DNA from: an uncultured Ulvibacter sp.
Lineage (GTDB): Bacteria > Bacteroidota > Bacteroidia > Flavobacteriales > Flavobacteriaceae
Length of the DNA: 64,000 bases
Direction: 5' to 3'
NCBI GenBank assembly: GCA_938083445.1
Contig: CALKCP010000023.1
Location: forward strand, 1-64,000
Positions 44,582 to 53,801 of the stretch are shown here, one piece after another; the stretch's first letter is position 1; every line of letters begins with the position of its first letter. The notes under the pieces were generated by a model. The model worked only from the letters and a program-made list of their open reading frames with translations. It did no database searches and had not been told where the DNA came from. The translations under genes and the position numbers were made by a program.

Positions 44582-46174
44582 ATGAAGAGAATCTACTTAA
44601 TAATGTGGGGCGTTTTGTGTTTTCAGTCGGCTTATAGTCAGGAAATAACTAATTTCTATTTGGAGCCAGGAAGTACGAATGATGAGGTTATTTTAAACAC
44701 TTCGTTTTATTTTTACAATGTCGCAGGTTATATTGAATCTTCCTATACAGTTGACAATAATGTTATTAATTTTACAATGTGTTATATCTTAGGCGCTTCA
44801 ACATCTCCTACCTACGATGACCAGGAATTCATATTAAATGTACCTTCAGGATATCCTGACTTTATTTTAAATGTGGATCTTGTTATTTTCGATAATGATA
44901 CGGGGACGTGCGATTATATGAATGTCTTAGACTCTGGAACAATACTATTTAATTATCCATACCTTCCAACGGATAAAACATTGGTGCCAGACGATAGTTT
45001 CGAGGGTTTTTTAGAATTAAATGGAAATGGCGACGACATCCCAAATAATGATGAAGTTTTTACTCATAGAATTGAAAATATTACTCAATTGATTATGAGT
45101 GATTGGATTTTAAATAGTTCATTTGGTCTGGACGAGATTGAAGTTTTAACTGGAATAGCTGCTTTGGCTAGACTAAAAGTACTACATATTGATGGAAATA
45201 TTATTGAAGATTTTGATGCTACATTTCATCCTGCGCTAACTTGGCTGAATGCAAGAGATAACCCTCTCAGTTCATTGGATTTATCAAACAATCCAGAGTT
45301 AATAAGACTTTGGACTAGGGATGATAACATTGAGGAACTCGATGTATCTCAAAATATAAATTTAATTCATTTATGGGTCAATTCCAGTGATATTGCTACA
45401 CTCGAGTTAGGAGGAGCCATAAGCCTACATAGATTACAATTAGAAGGTACCTTACTAACAGAACTAGATATTTCACAAAATATAAACCTTGAAGAGTTAA
45501 AGTGTAATAATTCACTAATCACATCTTTAGACACAACAAATAACAGTTCGCTACGAACTTTGGACTGTGATAATAATCTTCTCACCTCCCTTATCCTTAA
45601 TAATGATTTGCTAGTTAGTATTAGTTGTTCTCAGAATCAATTAACGAGTCTAGACATTTCCTCTTGCCCTAATTTAGAAAGTTTGTTTTCCCTGAATACA
45701 CCCTTGACTAGTCTAGATATTAGAGACAACCCTGAATTAAGAAGTATATTTTTGTTTGGTAATAATGTAACAACCTTGGATTTGAGAAATGGTAATAACG
45801 AGAATTTTGATCAGCTTCGTGTCTATAATAACCCAGATCTCACCTGTGTCTCTGTCGATGATCCCAGTCTGGCTCCGTACCTATATTGGGATATACAGGG
45901 TTCAAATGTCTTTTATAGTGCCGATTGTGCATTAGGGACCAGCGATTCAGAGCAACAACAAGCAGTTATTTATCCTAATCCGGTTCGAGACATTCTAACA
46001 ATTGAAAGTAAAGAAAGTATGGAGTCGATTCAAATTTACTCGATGTTAGGTGAGTTGTTAGCTTCGGAAAAAGGAGCGGTCCAAATCGATTTTTCTCGTT
46101 ATGCGAAAGGAGTTTATTTCCTGAAAATTGATACTGAAAAAGCTGCTGTTTTTCAGAAGGTAGTGAAGGAGTAG
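44582..46174 (+). CDS. Secreted leucine-rich-repeat protein with T9SS sorting domain
   Basis: 530 residues from the ATG at 44582; the upstream ATG at 44546 adds 12 residues before the signal peptide (MKRIYLIMWGVLCFQSAYSQ). About 20-residue LRR-like repeats run from roughly residue 190 to 410 ('LTWLNARDNPLSSLDLSNNPEL', 'LDISQNINLEEL', 'LTSLDISSCPNLESL'). The C-terminus 'AVIYPNPVRDILTIES...KGVYFLKI...FQKVVKE' is a type A sorting domain. Probably surface-anchored or released through T9SS; ligand unknown. Confidence 0.88.
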   Translation: MKRIYLIMWGVLCFQSAYSQEITNFYLEPGSTNDEVILNTSFYFYNVAGYIESSYTVDNNVINFTMCYILGASTSPTYDDQEFILNVPSGYPDFILNVDLVIFDNDTGTCDYMNVLDSGTILFNYPYLPTDKTLVPDDSFEGFLELNGNGDDIPNNDEVFTHRIENITQLIMSDWILNSSFGLDEIEVLTGIAALARLKVLHIDGNIIEDFDATFHPALTWLNARDNPLSSLDLSNNPELIRLWTRDDNIEELDVSQNINLIHLWVNSSDIATLELGGAISLHRLQLEGTLLTELDISQNINLEELKCNNSLITSLDTTNNSSLRTLDCDNNLLTSLILNNDLLVSISCSQNQLTSLDISSCPNLESLFSLNTPLTSLDIRDNPELRSIFLFGNNVTTLDLRNGNNENFDQLRVYNNPDLTCVSVDDPSLAPYLYWDIQGSNVFYSADCALGTSDSEQQQAVIYPNPVRDILTIESKESMESIQIYSMLGELLASEKGAVQIDFSRYAKGVYFLKIDTEKAAVFQKVVKE

Positions 46175-46340
46175 GCGTGCAGAATTTTTATTTTTCCAAC
46201 AGTCTAACAGTCAATTTAGTTGAATCGTTTATTCGTATAGTTGTTGAGTTGTTTATTTGAAATATTACTTTTCACCGACGTTTACACGTATCAACCAATA
46301 AACGCATCAACTTTTTCACAGTCCAACGGTCTATTTTAAT

Positions 46341-47573
46341 TTATTCATACAACAAATAAGGTTGCCGCATCTTATCATAACTCGCCAATCCATCTAACCA
46401 TGTCTTCCGTATCTCTCGAAATGTATAACCCTTCTCGATCTGCTCTTGAAGTTTTGAGGTTCCAGCATGTGCAGTAAAGTTCTTAGTATTAAAGAATTCG
46501 TTTTTATTTTTGTGATTGTTATAAGCTTCTATTATCCAGGTAAGGTCAATTCGATTCATCTTAGGGGTGCTTCTTAAATCTAGACCATTACATAATACAC
46601 TCTTGTGTTTAGGGTATTTGGACCCGAAATTTGGCTTTGGAGTATAATTAAAGACATACTTGTTTTTAGGTAAATGTGGTGATCCTATAATTTGAAATTG
46701 CATTTCCGTACCGCGACCTGCATTGAGGTTGGTTCCTTCAACAAGACCTAAACTTGGATATAGATTAATAGCTACATCATTTGGAAGGTTAGGTGAAGGA
46801 CGTATCTTAAGAGAATAGGGTAATTGATGATTGTAGTTTAGCACCTTAATTATTTGCAAATCACATACAACCCCATTTTTCAACCATTTTTCTCCATTAA
46901 CCATCTGTGCATATTCACCTATAGTCATTCCGTGAACTAAGGGGACTGGATGCATCCCTAAAAAATTACGATGTTGTTTTTCCATAATTGGGCCATCAAT
47001 GTAATGTCCGTTAGGATTTGGCCGATCTAGAATTATCAAAGGAATATTAGCTTCAGCACAGGCTTCCATAACATAATGCATCGTAGAGATATAAGTGTAA
47101 AAACGAACACCAACATCCTGTATGTCGAAAACCATTATGTCTAAACCTTCAAGTTCTTGTTTGGGTGGCTTTTTGTTTTTTCCGTGGAGCGAAGTTATAT
47201 GCAAGCCGGTTTTGGTGTCGACACCATCCTTTACTAATTCCCCAGCATCGGCTTTACCTCGAAAACCGTGCTCGGGAGCAAATACTTTTTTTACTGAAAT
47301 TTTTTTCGTCAAAAGAAGATCTACCAGATGTTGGCTCCCAACCATCGAGGTCTGATTTGCAACAACACCCACATTCTTATCTCTAAGAGTTGGTATGTAT
47401 TCGAAAACTTGGGCAGCGCCAACGATACTCTCTGGTCCAAAATAATTTTCATCCTGAACTTGAATAAGTACTTCTTGTGGTGGGTTGTCACTTTTTTCCT
47501 TGGTCTGACTTCCACAGGAAAAACAAACCAATAGCGTTAATAAAAGTGTATTTTTGAAAAAAGTAATCGTCAT
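46341..47573 (-). CDS. NamZ-type exo-beta-N-acetylmuramidase lipoprotein (DUF1343)
   Basis: 410 residues from the ATG at 47573 (MTITFFKNTLLLTLLVCFSC); upstream residues of the open frame are antisense to the divergent gene. Family motifs: 'GVVANQTSMV', 'FAPEHGFRG', 'LDIMVFDIQDVGVRFYTYISTM', 'LIILDRPNPNG', 'VPLVHGMTIGEYA', 'SPNLPN', 'LVEGTNLNAGRGTEMQFQ'. The DUF1343 family includes NamZ enzymes that release MurNAc from peptidoglycan fragments. Lipidation suggests a periplasmic cell-wall recycling or scavenging role. Confidence 0.88.
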   Translation of the reverse strand: MTITFFKNTLLLTLLVCFSCGSQTKEKSDNPPQEVLIQVQDENYFGPESIVGAAQVFEYIPTLRDKNVGVVANQTSMVGSQHLVDLLLTKKISVKKVFAPEHGFRGKADAGELVKDGVDTKTGLHITSLHGKNKKPPKQELEGLDIMVFDIQDVGVRFYTYISTMHYVMEACAEANIPLIILDRPNPNGHYIDGPIMEKQHRNFLGMHPVPLVHGMTIGEYAQMVNGEKWLKNGVVCDLQIIKVLNYNHQLPYSLKIRPSPNLPNDVAINLYPSLGLVEGTNLNAGRGTEMQFQIIGSPHLPKNKYVFNYTPKPNFGSKYPKHKSVLCNGLDLRSTPKMNRIDLTWIIEAYNNHKNKNEFFNTKNFTAHAGTSKLQEQIEKGYTFREIRKTWLDGLASYDKMRQPYLLYE

Positions 47574-47582
47574 AAAACTATC

Positions 47583-48818
47583 GTGAATTTCGAATTTTTT
47601 ATCGCAAGGCGAATCATAGCTGCGAAGGACTATAAAAGTAGTATTTCGGCACCAATTATAAAAATTGCCATTACAGCGATTGCAATGGGTCTTATTATGA
47701 TGTTGGTCTCGATTGCCACTGGTGTTGGTCTGCAAAAAAAAATTCGCGAAAAGGTTTCTGCTTTTAACGGAGATATTATTATCACCAATTTTGACACCAA
47801 TTTCTCCAACGATTCTCAAATTCCGATTTCTAAAAAGCAAGACTTCTATCCAAATTTCAAAGGTGTGGAAGGCATTAAACACATACAAGTTACAGCGTCA
47901 AAAGGGGGGGTAATTCGAACAGAGACCGATTTTGAGGGCATTGTTGTAAAAGGTGCAGGAGGCGATTACGATTGGCAATATTTTCAGGATTACCTCATAG
48001 AGGGTACTTTGCCAAACTTTAAAGGGGCATTGAATGAAGATATTTTGGTGTCGCAATATGTAGCAAATCGGCTACAGTTAAAGGTTGGTGAAACGGTGCG
48101 AACTTTTTTCTTTGATAATGAAAGTAAAAATGGTTTTAGAAGTAGAGGTTTTAAAATAAAGGGCATCTACAATAGTGGTTTTCAGCAATTTGATGAACAG
48201 TTTATCATCGCGGATATTCGGCATGTTCAAAAATTAAATCGTTGGGACAAAGATCAGATTGGAGGTTTTGAGTTGTTCGTGGAAGATTTTGATGCGATAC
48301 ATGACGTTGGAAATAAGGTGTATCAAGAAACAGGCAGCACCCTAGACACGCAGACAATTCGGGAGAAATATTACTCCATCTTTGAATGGTTGGATTTATT
48401 CGATTTTAATATCGTGTTAATTATAGGCATCATGATCTTGGTGGCTGGCATCAATATGATAACGGCGTTGTTGGTCCTCATACTTGAAAGAACTCAAATG
48501 ATTGGGATTCTTAAGGCTTTGGGGAGTAGTGATTGGATGGTCCGTAAAATATTTCTTTACAATGCGATGTATCTCATAGGAGTAGGTCTTTTCTGGGGAA
48601 ACCTAATAGGCGTTGGTTTGCTGCTCATTCAAAAGTACTTCAAACTTTTTCCATTAAACCCGAATATCTATTACGTTACCGAAGCCCCTATTTATTTAGA
48701 TATACGGTATATTTTACTCTTGAATGCTGGCACCTTCCTTTTGTGCTTCATAATGCTTTTAATCCCGTCGTTTATCATCGCAAAGATCTCACCGGTGAAA
48801 GCGATTCGATTCGATTAA
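47583..48818 (+). CDS. LolC/E-like ABC transporter permease
   Basis: 411 residues with GTG start at 47583, supported by the conserved N-terminus 'MNFEFFIARRIIAAKDYKSSISAPIIKIAITAIA'-type opening. One N-terminal transmembrane helix, a large periplasmic MacB-like domain, and a C-terminal FtsX domain with three helices ('LIIGIMILVAGINMITALLVLILERTQMIGILKALG'). Likely part of a lipoprotein-releasing or related mechanotransmission transporter; the ATPase is not adjacent. Starts only 9 bp from the divergent NamZ gene. Confidence 0.86.
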   Translation: MNFEFFIARRIIAAKDYKSSISAPIIKIAITAIAMGLIMMLVSIATGVGLQKKIREKVSAFNGDIIITNFDTNFSNDSQIPISKKQDFYPNFKGVEGIKHIQVTASKGGVIRTETDFEGIVVKGAGGDYDWQYFQDYLIEGTLPNFKGALNEDILVSQYVANRLQLKVGETVRTFFFDNESKNGFRSRGFKIKGIYNSGFQQFDEQFIIADIRHVQKLNRWDKDQIGGFELFVEDFDAIHDVGNKVYQETGSTLDTQTIREKYYSIFEWLDLFDFNIVLIIGIMILVAGINMITALLVLILERTQMIGILKALGSSDWMVRKIFLYNAMYLIGVGLFWGNLIGVGLLLIQKYFKLFPLNPNIYYVTEAPIYLDIRYILLLNAGTFLLCFIMLLIPSFIIAKISPVKAIRFD

Positions 48819-48999
48819 CCCCTAGAATTACTTTAAAATAACATTCTTAAATCTCAGGTCGAAATTCCTGAATAACGCCATACATCGTTTTTATTGAACA
48901 TTTATTTCCATTTCCTTTATACCATCGTTAAAGGTAATTTGTTGCGCAGCATTCTAACTTTAATACAACTATTTATTAATTAATTTAAATCAATGTATT

Positions 49000-49629
49000 A
49001 TGAAAAAACAAATCTTATTTAGTATCGTTTGCCTGTCATTATTATTCGTTTCTGTTTCCTGTTCTGATGAAAATAAGGCAGCTGACGTACAAGAACTCAG
49101 CCTCAAGGTTGAGAAGGATGTCGCCAATATTCTCAGGTCTGCAGAGATTATTAGAGAAGATATTGAAGAAAATAGAAATCCAATACCCAATTTTGAAACC
49201 CAAGCCGAACTAGATCAATATTTAGTATTGGTTGGAGAACAACCCGGTTCTGTATCGCTGAGCTTTTTTAACCAGGTGGTTGGCAATATTGGAATCGCAG
49301 AAACAGAAGGAATGGGGTACTTTTTGAATCAGCAGAACTATTCAGGTTTTGCCAGATCAACATTGTTAACCAATAGCGAAGGAGAAGCAATTCCAGATTT
49401 AACCCAAAGGGCAGAATTTTTAAATTTAGATCTTTCTGAGAAGGAAACTATTCTTTTATCGAACATGTTGGTTGATAATTTGCCGCCAAATATTAATGGG
49501 AATGAATGCTATGTCGCAGTCGCTGCGGGTGTCAGTATTGGCACATTGATTTGCGGTCCTGATTGCGGAGTGATAGGCGGTATCGTTGGTGTGGTCTACT
49601 GTTTTTGGGTAAAATTTCATGACCAATAA
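49000..49629 (+). CDS. Lipoprotein with Gly/Cys-rich hydrophobic, bacteriocin-like C-terminus
   Basis: 209 residues. Lipoprotein signal ending 'VSVSC' (Cys21). The middle is helical and acidic. The last 40 residues change character: four Cys (170, 185, 189, 201) within a Gly/Val/Ile-rich segment ('VAVAAGVSIGTLICGPDC', 'GVIGGIVGVVYCFW'), which resembles the hydrophobic mature part of class II bacteriocins or a membrane-inserting tail. No family is recognised. First gene of a tight three-gene set; the next starts 11 nt later. Confidence 0.7.
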   Translation: MKKQILFSIVCLSLLFVSVSCSDENKAADVQELSLKVEKDVANILRSAEIIREDIEENRNPIPNFETQAELDQYLVLVGEQPGSVSLSFFNQVVGNIGIAETEGMGYFLNQQNYSGFARSTLLTNSEGEAIPDLTQRAEFLNLDLSEKETILLSNMLVDNLPPNINGNECYVAVAAGVSIGTLICGPDCGVIGGIVGVVYCFWVKFHDQ

Positions 49630-49640
49630 ATTAGAGTGCC

Positions 49641-50255
49641 ATGAAAAATAAGTTTTTATGGGCCCTGCTGCTCGTCGCATTACAGGTGTTTTCACAAGAA
49701 AATAATAGCTCTAAGGGGAATTACTTTGCAAATTTTTATTTTGGGAATGCAACGATTGAATCTGAGACAAGCTATAAAGTCAATGCCGATGCGTTGGGAG
49801 GCAGTGTGGGGAAGGAGTTTATTTTGAGTAAGCCACTTTCATTGATAACTGCCGTTGAGCTTTTACGCATTCAATATGAAATTCCAGCAGCTAGTACTTC
49901 GAGCCCATTGTTTCAGGTGAATAATTTTATAAAAATTCCTATTTTACTAAGGTATGGCCATGAATTCGCCTCAAAAGCAAGGCTTTATGCTGAAACTGGA
50001 ATCTATATAGCCTCACTGTATGGATTAAAAATTGAAAATAGCGCCTTAAATAGTTGTCAAAAGGAAAGCAATGTGGGCTATAATTTTGGCTTGCAATTGA
50101 ATATGGGGTTGAGGTACCAGTTAAGTGATATCTATAGTTTTGAATTTGGCTTGAGCTCTCAGGGAGATATTTTTCAGGTTTATGATGACACTTTCTCAAA
50201 TCTAAAAATTGCAGAGCTGTATAGTTTTCAATTAAAAATTGTCTCAAAATTATAA
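49641..50255 (+). CDS. Small outer-membrane beta-barrel protein
   Basis: 204 residues, signal peptide (MKNKFLWALLLVALQVFSQ). The mature part alternates short amphipathic strands and turns ('ALGGSVGKEFILSKPLSLITAVEL', 'IPILLRYGHEF', 'GLQLNMGLRYQL', 'YSFQLKIVSKL') and fits an eight-stranded OmpA/PorT-like barrel. Two Gly/Cys features of the upstream protein are absent. Sits between the lipoprotein and the NlpC/P60-like gene with gaps of 11 and 3 nt. Confidence 0.72.
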   Translation: MKNKFLWALLLVALQVFSQENNSSKGNYFANFYFGNATIESETSYKVNADALGGSVGKEFILSKPLSLITAVELLRIQYEIPAASTSSPLFQVNNFIKIPILLRYGHEFASKARLYAETGIYIASLYGLKIENSALNSCQKESNVGYNFGLQLNMGLRYQLSDIYSFEFGLSSQGDIFQVYDDTFSNLKIAELYSFQLKIVSKL

Positions 50256-50258
50256 GAA

Positions 50259-50909
50259 GTGATTCAAAGATTCTCTTTTATTGCAATTGGGTGGTGCTTA
50301 TGCGTCACCCTTTTGCATTGTAAAAAACGAGTTTATGAGGTACAAACAGATTTCTTAGATAAGGAAAAATGGTATCTTGTTTTTAGAGGGACCAACACGA
50401 AAGAAGGACTCGTGTCAAAGGAGTATAATAAGAGCAATAATAAACCGTCACATGTAGGGATTTGTATGTATCAAGATCCCGAATGGCTTGTATACCATGT
50501 TTTGAGTCCGAGGAAAAAGGACAGTACGGCTTTAATTATTGAAAATATTGATTCCTTTTTTGATGTTGAAAAAGAATCAATTTACAATGCGAGTATTTAT
50601 GTGATTGACAATTTAACCACATATGAAATCTTAAAGTTAAAAAGACAGCTGCAGAAGTACGAGAAGCTCAATCTTCAATTTGATCTCAGTTTTAAGTCGA
50701 AAGATACTACGAAGGTATATTGCTCTAAGTTTGTAAGGGATCTCTTAAGGAATGTCAATAATAGAAAATTCAAGGTTGAAACCTCAAAAGTTAAGCTCAA
50801 GCCGCTGCATTCAGTTTATCTTGGGCAAGACTCTCTTGAATATTACCCTGTTGATGTGTTTCAATGTACAGATGATATTTTGTTGTTAAAAGAATGGACT
50901 TTTGAATAG
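50259..50909 (+). CDS. Permuted NlpC/P60-like (YiiX/YebB-type) envelope protein
   Basis: 216 residues, GTG start. A membrane-targeting N-terminus ends near Cys21, though the lipobox is not canonical. 'KPSHVGICMYQ' (His65) precedes 'VYCSKFVRDLL' (Cys155): the reversed His-then-Cys order of circularly permuted NlpC/P60 papain-like enzymes. Likely a peptidase, amidase or acyl hydrolase in the periplasm. Third gene of the set; the activity, if any, might target the cell wall or the other two proteins. Confidence 0.65.
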   Translation: MIQRFSFIAIGWCLCVTLLHCKKRVYEVQTDFLDKEKWYLVFRGTNTKEGLVSKEYNKSNNKPSHVGICMYQDPEWLVYHVLSPRKKDSTALIIENIDSFFDVEKESIYNASIYVIDNLTTYEILKLKRQLQKYEKLNLQFDLSFKSKDTTKVYCSKFVRDLLRNVNNRKFKVETSKVKLKPLHSVYLGQDSLEYYPVDVFQCTDDILLLKEWTFE

Positions 50910-50950
50910 TTTGAGACTTTAAAAAATGACATCTTCCAAGGTAAAATGAT

Positions 50951-50981
50951 TTTCGATTCATAGGGGTATACTGTATCTTTG
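50951..50981 (+). promoter_or_regulatory. Promoter of the cysteine-synthase-family gene
   Basis: TTTC (50951-50954), 19-nt spacer, TATCTTTG (50974-50981), 19 nt before the ATG at 51000. One mismatch from TTTG-N19-TAnnTTTG. Confidence 0.65.
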
Positions 50982-50999
50982 CCATTCTGAAATAAACTT

Positions 51000-51983
51000 A
51001 TGGAATACGCAGAAAATATATTAGGAACCATCGGAAACACACCAATGGTGAAAATGAATAAACTGGTTGAAGATATACCTGCCTTGGTCTTGGCTAAATA
51101 CGAGACCTTTAATCCTGGGAACTCAACGAAAGACCGTATGGCCTTAAAAATGGTAGAAGACGCGGAAGCTGACGGACGCTTGCAACCCGGTGCAACAATT
51201 ATAGAAGGAACCTCCGGAAATACAGGAATGGGGTTGGCACTTGCAGCGATTGTGAAAGGCTATAAGATGGTATGTGTAATAAGCGATAAGCAGAGTAAGG
51301 AAAAGATGGATATTCTGCGAGCAGTAGGAAGTGAAGTAGTCGTATGTCCTACGAATGTTGAGCCTACAGACCCAAGGTCGTATTATAGTACTTCGAAACG
51401 TTTGGCAGAAGAAACACCCAATAGTTGGTATGTGAATCAGTATGACAATCCTAGTAACGCAAAAGCGCATTATGAAAGTACAGGGCCCGAAATTTGGAAA
51501 CAGACTGATGGTAAAGTGACTCACTTTGTTGTTGGAGTAGGAACCGGTGGTACTATTAGCGGCGTTGGTAAATATTTAAAAGAGCAGAATCCAGCTATTA
51601 AAATATGGGGGGTGGATACCTACGGAAGTGTTTTTAAGAAATACCATGAAACTGGCATTTTTGACGAAAACGAAATTTACCCATATATCACAGAAGGAAT
51701 TGGAGAGGATATTCTTCCAAAAAATGTTGATTTTGACATCATAGATGGTTTTACCAAAGTAACTGATAAAGATGCGGCGATTTACACTCAAAAACTATCG
51801 AAGCAGGAAGGAATGTTTTTAGGGAATTCTGCTGGATCTGCAATAAAAGGACTGTTGCAGTTAAAAGAGCATTTCACAAAAGAGGATGTTGTTGTCGTTT
51901 TATTTCATGACCACGGAAGCAGGTATGTAGGTAAAATGTATAATGACGAATGGATGCGCGAGCAAGGTTTTATTGAAGATTAA
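51000..51983 (+). CDS. PLP-dependent cysteine synthase / cystathionine beta-synthase family enzyme
   Basis: 327 residues, fold type II. PLP lysine Lys44 in 'NPGNSTKDRMAL', substrate loop 'EGTSGNTG', phosphate site 'GTGGTISG' and 'GNSAGSA' near the end. It makes cysteine from O-acetylserine and sulfide or performs the related beta-replacement. No CBS regulatory domain and no adjacent cysE, so CysK/CysM and a short CBS cannot be separated by eye. Confidence 0.9.
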   Translation: MEYAENILGTIGNTPMVKMNKLVEDIPALVLAKYETFNPGNSTKDRMALKMVEDAEADGRLQPGATIIEGTSGNTGMGLALAAIVKGYKMVCVISDKQSKEKMDILRAVGSEVVVCPTNVEPTDPRSYYSTSKRLAEETPNSWYVNQYDNPSNAKAHYESTGPEIWKQTDGKVTHFVVGVGTGGTISGVGKYLKEQNPAIKIWGVDTYGSVFKKYHETGIFDENEIYPYITEGIGEDILPKNVDFDIIDGFTKVTDKDAAIYTQKLSKQEGMFLGNSAGSAIKGLLQLKEHFTKEDVVVVLFHDHGSRYVGKMYNDEWMREQGFIED

Positions 51984-52110
51984 ACCTGTGATCGCGGCAG
52001 ATTGTTGTGAACATATCCTAAAAATAAATTTAAAATTTCTCACTCAATTCTACTTTGGCAATGGGCGGTATTCATAATAGCATCGGTGAGTTGCTATTAT
52101 GGTCTCGGTC

Positions 52111-53361
52111 TTATTTCTTGATGTAATTGAAATTATAAACAATGCCGAGATTGACCTCATTAAAATCGGCCTGGAAAAAATTACCATTGATGTGACCTCC
52201 GATATAAAAATTATAGGGACGCTCTTTGGTTGTTGAAAAGAGATAATACTTGACTCCAAACCGAGCTGAAATACTTTTCTTTAATTCGTATTCAAAATTT
52301 AAATCTGCCTTTGCATAATATAACTGACCCCCTGAAATAAATGGAGACGCTTGGCCCACACGTCTTTCTATCACATAAAATGGTTTAAAAATATTGTATC
52401 CTAAGGTAGTCTCAATGCCTATATGACTTAGGATTACTTCTGCGCTAATAAATAGACCAAAATTTGTAGCGTTTTTATATGGATTTTCTTTAAAGTGAGG
52501 GTATTCTTCATTTATTAGTTCCCCCTCGGAGACGATATAATTATAGAACTGTTGGTAGTATCGGTAATAAAAACCGGCACTGTATTTAAAAGTCTTGTTA
52601 TAAATCAGCCCGGCTGAGACAGCAGCAGTATATACTGGTTTTGGGGTGTTTATAATTCGAGAAAATACATTAGCACCCAAACCCGACCTGAACGAAACAA
52701 ATGTATTGCGAAACTCATCTCTTTCCTTATTCACCTTTTCGGCCACGTCCTGCAAGGGGACCCTCTTTGATTTGTATTTAAATTGCACAGAAGTGCTAAC
52801 GAAAAATGAATTGAGACCGTCATTGGGGAGACTAAAATGGCCATTAGATTGATGTATAAACCCCAACCCCAAACGCCAGTTTATTTTGGTGCCAGTTAGT
52901 AACCGATAGTAAAAAAATGCGCGTAAACCCCAGTTTAGATTTGTTGTTATGGCATTATTTTCTGGGTTGGTAACAGGATTGTATTTTTTTGTGAGAAACG
53001 AAATCCCAGCTGCGCTATTTAAGAAAAGGTTCTTTATGTTAAAAAGATTGGTTTCAATAAATGGCATAGCAGATATTGAATAACCAAAAACATCTGGGTT
53101 TCCATAGTCAATTAGGCCTAAGGTGATTCCCGTGGACGGCACTCCTAAACGAAACGCCCATTCTTGGTTGTTGTTGGAATTATCATTGCCAAAATTTAGC
53201 ATAAAGCCTTTTTCGTTTTTTGTTTCAGCAGTGGAGGATGGGATTGTATTTCCTCCTAAAAGTTCGATGGAGAAGAAGTTTGGCCTGTTTGCATTAACAC
53301 CTGAATCTTGAGCGCTTAAAACCTGGAATCCTAAGATTAGGATAAATGTTATTTTATTCAA
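52111..53361 (-). CDS. PagL-like acyloxyacyl hydrolase with a second barrel
   Basis: 416 residues, signal peptide ending 'QVLSAQ'. The first half (about 20-200) is a PagL-like barrel: 'FIHQSNGHFSLPNDGLN' contains the His170-x-Ser172-Asn173 active-site pattern of lipid A 3-O-deacylases. The second half (about 215-416) is another set of beta strands, without this motif, ending 'LGIVYNFNYIKK'. About twice the size of proteobacterial PagL. It may remodel lipid A in the outer membrane. Confidence 0.8.
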   Translation of the reverse strand: MNKITFILILGFQVLSAQDSGVNANRPNFFSIELLGGNTIPSSTAETKNEKGFMLNFGNDNSNNNQEWAFRLGVPSTGITLGLIDYGNPDVFGYSISAMPFIETNLFNIKNLFLNSAAGISFLTKKYNPVTNPENNAITTNLNWGLRAFFYYRLLTGTKINWRLGLGFIHQSNGHFSLPNDGLNSFFVSTSVQFKYKSKRVPLQDVAEKVNKERDEFRNTFVSFRSGLGANVFSRIINTPKPVYTAAVSAGLIYNKTFKYSAGFYYRYYQQFYNYIVSEGELINEEYPHFKENPYKNATNFGLFISAEVILSHIGIETTLGYNIFKPFYVIERRVGQASPFISGGQLYYAKADLNFEYELKKSISARFGVKYYLFSTTKERPYNFYIGGHINGNFFQADFNEVNLGIVYNFNYIKK

Positions 53362-53570
53362 GACGTTTAAGGTTTAAGAAGCGAAAATAAAACGATTTTA
53401 TATAACAAATCAAATTATTTTCAAATTGCTTTTTTGCTCTGAGTTTATTGGGAATTGTAGTGCCTTAGAACGCAATCTATTTTGTAAAGATACAAGTGAG
53501 GATTTCAGAAGAATTAAAACGGCTTTATTTTCTATGGTTAGCATTCACTTAAATAATGTAATTTGCACAG

Positions 53571-53801
53571 ATGTTGTCCACAGTATATAAAATACGCTAC
53601 TATTTTGAAAAGCACGGTTTCTATGTGAGTTCAAGGCTTGCAGAACGCTTAGGAATGAAAGCAAGAAGCGTTCGCTTATTTTTTATATACATATCTTTTG
53701 CTACCCTAGGAATTGGTTTTGGACTCTACTTGACGATGGCCTTCCTATTAAAGTTAAAAGATTTGATCTTTGCTAAAAGAACATCTGTATTTGATTTGTA
53801 A
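53571..53801 (+). CDS. PspC-domain membrane protein
   Basis: 76 residues. 'YFEKHGFYVSSRLAERLGMKARSVRLFFIYISFATLGIGFGLYLTMAFLLKLKD' shows the PspC arrangement: an amphipathic part followed by one long hydrophobic segment. Homologues are small inner-membrane proteins, some linked to envelope stress. TAATTTG lies just 10 nt upstream of the ATG, so the transcript may have a very short leader. Confidence 0.78.
   Translation: MLSTVYKIRYYFEKHGFYVSSRLAERLGMKARSVRLFFIYISFATLGIGFGLYLTMAFLLKLKDLIFAKRTSVFDL

Noticed and set aside
47574-47888. N-terminal extension of the NamZ-like gene to 47888
   Set aside because: It is antisense to the conserved N-terminus of the permease, and the lipoprotein signal begins at 47573.
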